52,061 bases of DNA, taken from Phytohabitans sp036906915. Lineage in GTDB: Bacteria; Actinomycetota; Actinomycetes; Mycobacteriales; Micromonosporaceae. The stretch is taken from positions 1 through 52,061 of the forward strand of contig NZ_JBAKHX010000059.1 of assembly GCF_036906915.1 (NCBI RefSeq). Reading direction: 5' to 3'. Each line of letters begins with the position of its first letter. The stretch's first letter is position 1. Under the pieces are notes generated by a model. It did no database searches. It was given only the letters and a program-made list of their open reading frames with translations, and had not been told where the DNA came from. This document shows, piece after piece, positions 47,783 to 52,061 of the stretch. A program made the position numbers and the translations under genes.

Positions 47783-48742
47783 ATGCGGCACGTCGGATCA
47801 CTGCTCCTGGCCCTGGTCCTGGCGCCCCTGGCATGGGTACTGACGGGCATCGGGCTCATGAAGTACAGCGATGTCCGGGTGCAGTTCGAGGCCGGGCTGC
47901 GCGTGGAGCTCCTGCTGGGCCTGCTCGCCCTGCTGGCTGCCGGTGCGCTGTACGCGGTCCTCGTGCTCGCGCGGCTGTCGCCGATCGGGCCTACGCTGGC
48001 CGGAGCGGGCTATCTGGGTGCGGCTGTATGGTACGGCGTCGCGCCCGCGTCGTTCCTCGACGTGTTCCCGTACGAGGTCGGCGACGTCGACGTCGGGCTG
48101 CCGATCCCGGCTGCCGGGTTTTCGGCGGTGCTCGCCGTGCCGCTGCTCGCGACGCTGATGAGCCCGCGGCGCTGGCGACGGCACGACCGGCCGGCCGCGA
48201 CACCCGCCGGCGCCGTTCCGTACCCGGTGCCGCCCGGCGCCCCGTACGGACCGCCCGGGTCGCCCTATGGTCCTCCGCCCGGCTACCCGGCTCCGCCGCA
48301 CCCGGGCGCTGGGGTCCCGGTCCCAGCCGGCGGCCTCGGGATGTCGAGCCCGGCGCCCACGATGACCGCGTTCCCGGCGGCCTCGTACCCACCGGCCGGC
48401 TCCCCAGCCGCCCCGACGACGGCGTTTTCGCCGGTACCGGAGGCGGCGCCGGTCGCACCGCAGTCGCCGCCTCCGCCGCCGGTTTCCGCGCCACCGAAGC
48501 CAGCAGCCGCCGAACCGACCACCACTGTCCTGGCCAGCGAGGCCAGCGCCAACCTCGGTGACGACCCACCGACAACGCGGCTCGACACCGAGGCGACGCA
48601 GCTGGTCAAGGGCCCGCCCCCGCCGGAGGCTTACCCTCGCCCGGCCTGGTCGGCACCGACCCCGCCACCGATCACCCCGCCCAAGCCGGCGGGCACCGAC
48701 GTCGAGGACGACGACCCGGAAGCCACCCAGCGATACGGCTGA
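47783..48742 (+). CDS. Membrane protein with long Pro-rich tail (paralogue 2)
   Basis: 319 aa. It has MRHVGSLLLALVLAPLAWVL, then a longer helical segment (VRVQFEAGLRVELLLGLLAL), LSPIGPTLAGAGYLGAAVWY and FSAVLAVPLLATLMSPRRW. From about 140 residues on there is a Pro/Ala/Tyr-rich disordered tail (PYGPPGSPYGPPPGYPAPPH) that ends in the acidic DVEDDDPEATQRYG. ATG 47783 is preceded by AAGGAGGG. It looks like a duplicate of the upstream gene with an extended tail. A short hairpin contains its stop. Confidence 0.84.
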   Translation: MRHVGSLLLALVLAPLAWVLTGIGLMKYSDVRVQFEAGLRVELLLGLLALLAAGALYAVLVLARLSPIGPTLAGAGYLGAAVWYGVAPASFLDVFPYEVGDVDVGLPIPAAGFSAVLAVPLLATLMSPRRWRRHDRPAATPAGAVPYPVPPGAPYGPPGSPYGPPPGYPAPPHPGAGVPVPAGGLGMSSPAPTMTAFPAASYPPAGSPAAPTTAFSPVPEAAPVAPQSPPPPPVSAPPKPAAAEPTTTVLASEASANLGDDPPTTRLDTEATQLVKGPPPPEAYPRPAWSAPTPPPITPPKPAGTDVEDDDPEATQRYG

Positions 48743-48753
48743 CGCTCGTCAGC
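48738..48753. terminator. Short hairpin holding both stops of convergent genes
   Basis: GCTGACGCTCGTCAGC is a perfect palindrome-like hairpin (six-base stem, four-base loop). It contains the TGA of the + strand gene (48740-48742) and the stop of the minus-strand acyl-CoA dehydrogenase (48749-48751). It is a weak bidirectional terminator candidate without T-tracts. Confidence 0.4.
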
Positions 48754-49909
48754 GAAGCACGGATCGGGCCATGACGATGCGCTGGACCTGGTTGGTGCCC
48801 TCGTAGATCTGTGTGATCTTGGCGTCCCGCATCATCCGCTCCACCGGGAAGTCGCGGGTGTATCCGTATCCGCCGAGGAGCTGGACCGCGTCGGTGGTGA
48901 TTTCCATCGCGGCGTCCGAGGCGAAGCACTTCGCCGCCGCGCCGAAGAAGGTCAGGTCGGCATCGCCACGCTCGGACTTGCCGGCGGCGGCGTAGGTGAG
49001 CTGCCGGGCGGCCTCCAGCTTCATGGCCATGTCGGCGATCATGAACTGGACGCCCTGGAAGTCGCCCACGGGCTTGCCGAACTGGGTGCGCTCCTGCACG
49101 TACTTCGCCGCGAAGTCGAGGGCGCCCTGCGCGATGCCGACCGCCTGGGCGGCGATCGTGACCCGGGTGTGGTCGAGCGTCCGCATCGCGGTCGCGAATC
49201 CGGTGCCCGGCTCCCCGATCATCCGGTCGGCGGGGATGCGCACCCCGTCGAGGTACACCTCGCGGGTCGGTGAGCCCTTGATGCCGAGCTTCTTCTCGGG
49301 CGCGCCGAAGCTGACGCCCGGGTCGTCCTTGTCGACCACGAACGCCGAGATGCCGCGCGACCGCGCACCGGGCTCCGTGACGGCGAAGACGGTGTAGAAC
49401 CGCGACTCACCGGCATTGGTGATCCACCGCTTGACGCCGTCGAGCACGTATTGGTCGCCGTCCCGTACCGCTCGGGTCGTCATGGAAGCGGCGTCGCTGC
49501 CCGCTTCGGGCTCGGACAGGCAGTACGAGAACATCGCCTCGCCGCGCGCCACCGGCGGCAGGAAGCGGCTCTTGAGCTCCTCGGAGCCGGCCAGGATGAG
49601 CGGCATCGTGCCCAGCTTGTTGACTGCGGGGATCAACGACGAGGAGGCGCACGCCCGCGCGACCTCTTCGATCACGATCGCGGTGGCCAGGGCGTCCGCC
49701 CCGGCGCCGCCGTACTGCTCGGGGATGTGCGGGGCGTGGAAGTCGGCCGCGCGCAGCGCCTCGTAGGACGCCTTGGGGAACTCGCCCGTTTCATCGGCTT
49801 CCGCCGCGTTAGGAGCGACCTTGGCGTCGCACACCGCGCGAACCGCCTCGCGAACCGCCTCGTGCTCCTCGCTGAGGCTGTACGCGTCGAAGGGTTCTTG
49901 TGTCGTCAT
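48749..49909 (-). CDS. Acyl-CoA dehydrogenase
   Basis: 386 aa FAD enzyme. Signature 1 reads FSYCLSEPEAGSDAASMTTR and signature 2 FGKPVGDFQGVQFMIADMAM; the C-terminal QIYEGTNQVQRIVMARSVLR holds the catalytic Glu near 366. All are standard for short-/branched-chain acyl-CoA dehydrogenases, which introduce a double bond alpha-beta to the CoA thioester. Electron transfer flavoprotein is the usual partner. It starts at an ATG at 49909. Its 3' end meets a membrane-protein gene; no other fatty-acid gene is near except the acetoacetyl-CoA synthetase. Confidence 0.94.
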   Translation of the reverse strand: MTTQEPFDAYSLSEEHEAVREAVRAVCDAKVAPNAAEADETGEFPKASYEALRAADFHAPHIPEQYGGAGADALATAIVIEEVARACASSSLIPAVNKLGTMPLILAGSEELKSRFLPPVARGEAMFSYCLSEPEAGSDAASMTTRAVRDGDQYVLDGVKRWITNAGESRFYTVFAVTEPGARSRGISAFVVDKDDPGVSFGAPEKKLGIKGSPTREVYLDGVRIPADRMIGEPGTGFATAMRTLDHTRVTIAAQAVGIAQGALDFAAKYVQERTQFGKPVGDFQGVQFMIADMAMKLEAARQLTYAAAGKSERGDADLTFFGAAAKCFASDAAMEITTDAVQLLGGYGYTRDFPVERMMRDAKITQIYEGTNQVQRIVMARSVLR

Positions 49910-50134
49910 TCCGGCTCCCCTTTGGCGATCTTCCTACGCGGGTGTGAGGATACCGACGAACGTTCAGGTGCTCTTTACCGGCGCGTAGGCTCCTCCACTA
50001 TCGTCGCTGTGCACCCGGAAAGCCTGAGATACTTGTCGCATAGCTTCCTGTATGCCCAATAGCCGGCGCCAACTCAGGCGTCCCCACCCACACCGCGACG
50101 CGAAGCGCCGCCAGTGCGAGCGGAGAACAAAGGC

Positions 50135-51580
50135 GTGACGATTCCGTACCCGAGCTCACAACCTCTCCCGGCGATCGGTGCGGTCACCCCGCCTTCCGGC
50201 GCGGCGCGTCCCCGGCTGGCCTTCCTCGGTACCGGCTACCTCGGCGCGACCTACGCCATCTGCTTCGCGGAACTGGGCTACGAGGTACTGGGCTTCGACG
50301 TCGACGAAGCCAAGATCGCAAAGCTCTCCGGCGGGGCCGTGCCGTTCCACGAGCCCGGGCTCGACGAGCTGCTGCGCCGCAACCTGGCCGCCGGGCGCCT
50401 GCGCTTCACCACCAGCTACAAGGAGACCGCCGACTTCGCCGACGTGCACTTCATCTGCGTCGGCACCCCGCAGCGGGCCGACAGCATGGGCGCCGACCTG
50501 GTGTACGTCGAGGCGGCCGTCACCGGGCTGGCCCAGCACCTGACCCGCAAGGCACTGATCGTGGGCAAGTCGACGGTGCCGGTGGGCACCGCCGAGTGGA
50601 TCGAGCAGCTCGTCGGCAAGCACGCCCCCGCCGACCTGGGCGTCGAGGTCGCGTGGAGCCCGGAGTTCCTCCAGGAGGGCTTCGCGGTCGAAGACGTGCT
50701 CCGCCCCAACCGGATCGTCATCGGCGTCAAGACCGAGTGGGCGAACGCCATGCTCTACGCCGCACACAAGGGCGTCTTCGACCTGGCGGCCACCGAAGAC
50801 CGCGAGGTGCCCCTCGTGGTCACCGACTTCGCGACCGCCGAGCTGGTGAAGGTGGCGGCCAACGCGTTCCTCGCCACCAAGATCTCGTTCATCAACGCGA
50901 TGGCCGAGGTTTGCGAGGTCGCCGGCGGCGACGTCACCCAGCTCGCGCGCGCCATCGGATACGACCCCCGGATCGGCAACCGGTTCCTCCAGGCGGGCGT
51001 CGGCTTCGGCGGCGGCTGCCTGCCCAAGGACATCCGCGCCTTCCAGGCCCGCGCGCAGGAGCTGGGCGCCGGCGAGGCCCTCCGCTTCCTGCACGAGGTC
51101 GACCTCATCAACCTGCGCCGCCGCACCCGGGTCCTCACGCTCGCCGCCGAGCTGCTCGACCGCCGCTCCGGCCCGGCCGGGCCCGACCTGTCCGGCACCC
51201 GGATCGCCGTGCTGGGCGCCACGTTCAAGCCCAACTCCGACGACGTACGGGACGCGCCGTCGCTCGCCGTCGCCGGGCTGCTCGCCAAGGCCGGCGCCGA
51301 CGTCCGCGTGTACGACCCGGAAGGCATGGAGAACGCGCGCATCGCCCAGCCCGACCTCACTTACGAGCCGTCGATGGCTGACGCGCTACGCGGCGCCGAC
51401 CTCGTGTGCGTGCTCACCGAGTGGGCCGACTTCCGCAACGCCGACCCGAGCGCCCTCGGCGAGCTGGTGGCCGCGCGGCGCGTGATCGACGGCCGGAACT
51501 GCCTCGACGCATCACTGTGGACGCACGCCGGCTGGGAGTACCGCGGGATGGGTCGCCCGGAGCGAACCATCAGACACTGA
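50135..51580 (+). CDS. UDP-glucose 6-dehydrogenase
   Basis: 481 aa. Rossmann motif LAFLGTGYLGATYAICFAEL, the sugar-nucleotide dehydrogenase blocks KSTVPVGTAEWIEQL and TAELVKVAANAFLATKISFI, the catalytic GVGFGGGCLPKDI (Cys near 295) and the C-terminal LGATFKPNSDDVRDAPS. It oxidises UDP-glucose to UDP-glucuronate for envelope polysaccharides; a GDP-mannose dehydrogenase is a close alternative and would suit the nearby ManC. GTG 50135 has GGAG nine bases upstream; GTG 50114 is possible. The 225-bp spacer before it (49910-50134) has no gene that I can support. Confidence 0.93.
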   Translation: MTIPYPSSQPLPAIGAVTPPSGAARPRLAFLGTGYLGATYAICFAELGYEVLGFDVDEAKIAKLSGGAVPFHEPGLDELLRRNLAAGRLRFTTSYKETADFADVHFICVGTPQRADSMGADLVYVEAAVTGLAQHLTRKALIVGKSTVPVGTAEWIEQLVGKHAPADLGVEVAWSPEFLQEGFAVEDVLRPNRIVIGVKTEWANAMLYAAHKGVFDLAATEDREVPLVVTDFATAELVKVAANAFLATKISFINAMAEVCEVAGGDVTQLARAIGYDPRIGNRFLQAGVGFGGGCLPKDIRAFQARAQELGAGEALRFLHEVDLINLRRRTRVLTLAAELLDRRSGPAGPDLSGTRIAVLGATFKPNSDDVRDAPSLAVAGLLAKAGADVRVYDPEGMENARIAQPDLTYEPSMADALRGADLVCVLTEWADFRNADPSALGELVAARRVIDGRNCLDASLWTHAGWEYRGMGRPERTIRH

Positions 51581-51656
51581 TCTGTTCAAGAGCACCCGTC
51601 ATTAGGCATGCTTTCGGGAGAGTCCACAATGCTGGGCCCTGCCGGAGAGAGGTGCC

Positions 51657-52061
51657 ATGGCGACGTACCCCTGCCCGTCCTGCGGCCGGGAGATCGAGCC
51701 GGCGCCGCAGTGTCCCCACTGCGGCGCTGAGCAGGGCCGGTGGGCCGAAGAGCTGACGCGCATCGACCGCTCGATCTCGGAGCTCAAACGCGATGAGGTG
51801 CGCATCGCCAAAGAGCTGAAGCTCAACGCCCAAGCCCTCCAGGCCGCGCTCTTCCAGCGCGACATCCTCTCGCACGCCAACCAGCAGCGGGCACAGCAGG
51901 CCGCCAAGCCGCGCCGCGTCGTGCGCACCCGGGTCGGCCGCCGGCCACCGACCGCGCCGCCAAACGCGGCGCCTCCCGGACAGCCGCGCGTGCCCCGGCA
52001 GCCGCCGACGGCCGCGCCGCCACCGCCGCCACCACCGCCCGGTGCCAAGTCCGAGGCCAAG
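51657..52061 (+). CDS. Zinc-ribbon protein with coiled coil (partial)
   Basis: The first 135 codons of a gene that runs off the window. MATYPCPSCGREIEPAPQCP and the following HCG give a zinc ribbon (Cys 6, 9, 19, 22). Then comes a short coiled coil (RIDRSISELKRDEVRIAKEL) and a basic, Pro-rich stretch (RRPPTAPPNAAPPGQP). This opening is like the large 'SCO7613 C-terminal domain' membrane proteins of actinobacteria, where the zinc ribbon and coiled coil precede many membrane spans. Only the N-terminus is seen. GAGAGAGG lies before the ATG. Confidence 0.8.
   Translation, partial: MATYPCPSCGREIEPAPQCPHCGAEQGRWAEELTRIDRSISELKRDEVRIAKELKLNAQALQAALFQRDILSHANQQRAQQAAKPRRVVRTRVGRRPPTAPPNAAPPGQPRVPRQPPTAAPPPPPPPPGAKSEAK

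Noticed and set aside
49910..50134. Spacer before the UDP-glucose dehydrogenase scanned for a tRNA, small RNA or riboswitch
   Set aside because: No cloverleaf, strong hairpin or familiar riboswitch core is visible.

Overview
The window is about 52 kb of very GC-rich chromosomal DNA from an actinobacterium. A WhiB-family regulator, coenzyme F420 biosynthesis genes, a DUF742/Roadblock pair, an IniB/IniA/IniC-like set and many GTG starts with 1-4 nt gene overlaps all point that way. A member of the Micromonosporaceae is my best guess, from gene content and protein style only. I found no rRNA, tRNA, prophage, transposase or CRISPR array.

Layout. (a) 1-5178: the tail of a Gly/Pro-rich frame at the edge, a secreted Ser/Pro-rich surface protein, two divergent aldehyde dehydrogenases and a 4-aminobutyrate aminotransferase. 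(b) 5175-21667: an envelope/membrane-stress island. A leftward operon encodes an Hsp70-like ATPase, an IniR-like LuxR/ATPase regulator, a Roadblock protein and a DUF742 protein. A divergent rightward set encodes an IniB-like protein and two dynamin-like GTPases (IniA/IniC-like). A leftward operon facing it encodes a YqiJ-like membrane protein, a flotillin and a giant AAA ATPase. (c) 21809-22762: an orphan AbiEi/DUF559-like protein ending in a striking 22-bp palindrome. (d) 22803-32346: a polyamine module. A six-gene leftward operon carries a spermidine/putrescine-type ABC transporter, a saccharopine-dehydrogenase-like enzyme and an agmatinase-family enzyme. Opposite it lie an Lrp/AsnC regulator, a class III aminotransferase and a FAD amine oxidoreductase. 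(e) 32358-43976: the conserved actinobacterial block DUF3499, metallopeptidase-like, whiB, (fbiC), cofD, cofE, ManC and glycosyltransferase, with an ArsR-type regulator and a DUF3616-like protein inserted. (f) 44111-52061: a TIGR03089 protein, acetoacetyl-CoA synthetase, two paralogous membrane proteins, an acyl-CoA dehydrogenase, UDP-glucose dehydrogenase and the start of a zinc-ribbon membrane-type protein.

How the parts may work together. Region (d) could import polyamines and deaminate them to 4-aminobutanal, and region (a) could carry the product through GABA to succinate semialdehyde and succinate. A 13-bp motif found on both sides of the lrp gene recurs with two mismatches in the divergent promoter region of the aldehyde dehydrogenases 27 kb away, which suggests one Lrp regulon. 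Region (b) combines three membrane-remodelling or scaffold families (dynamin pair, flotillin/YqiJ, IniB) with an Hsp70-like ATPase, a large AAA ATPase and its own regulator. It is the most promising candidate for a poorly described system. All functions are assigned by reading motifs in the translations; no database search was possible.
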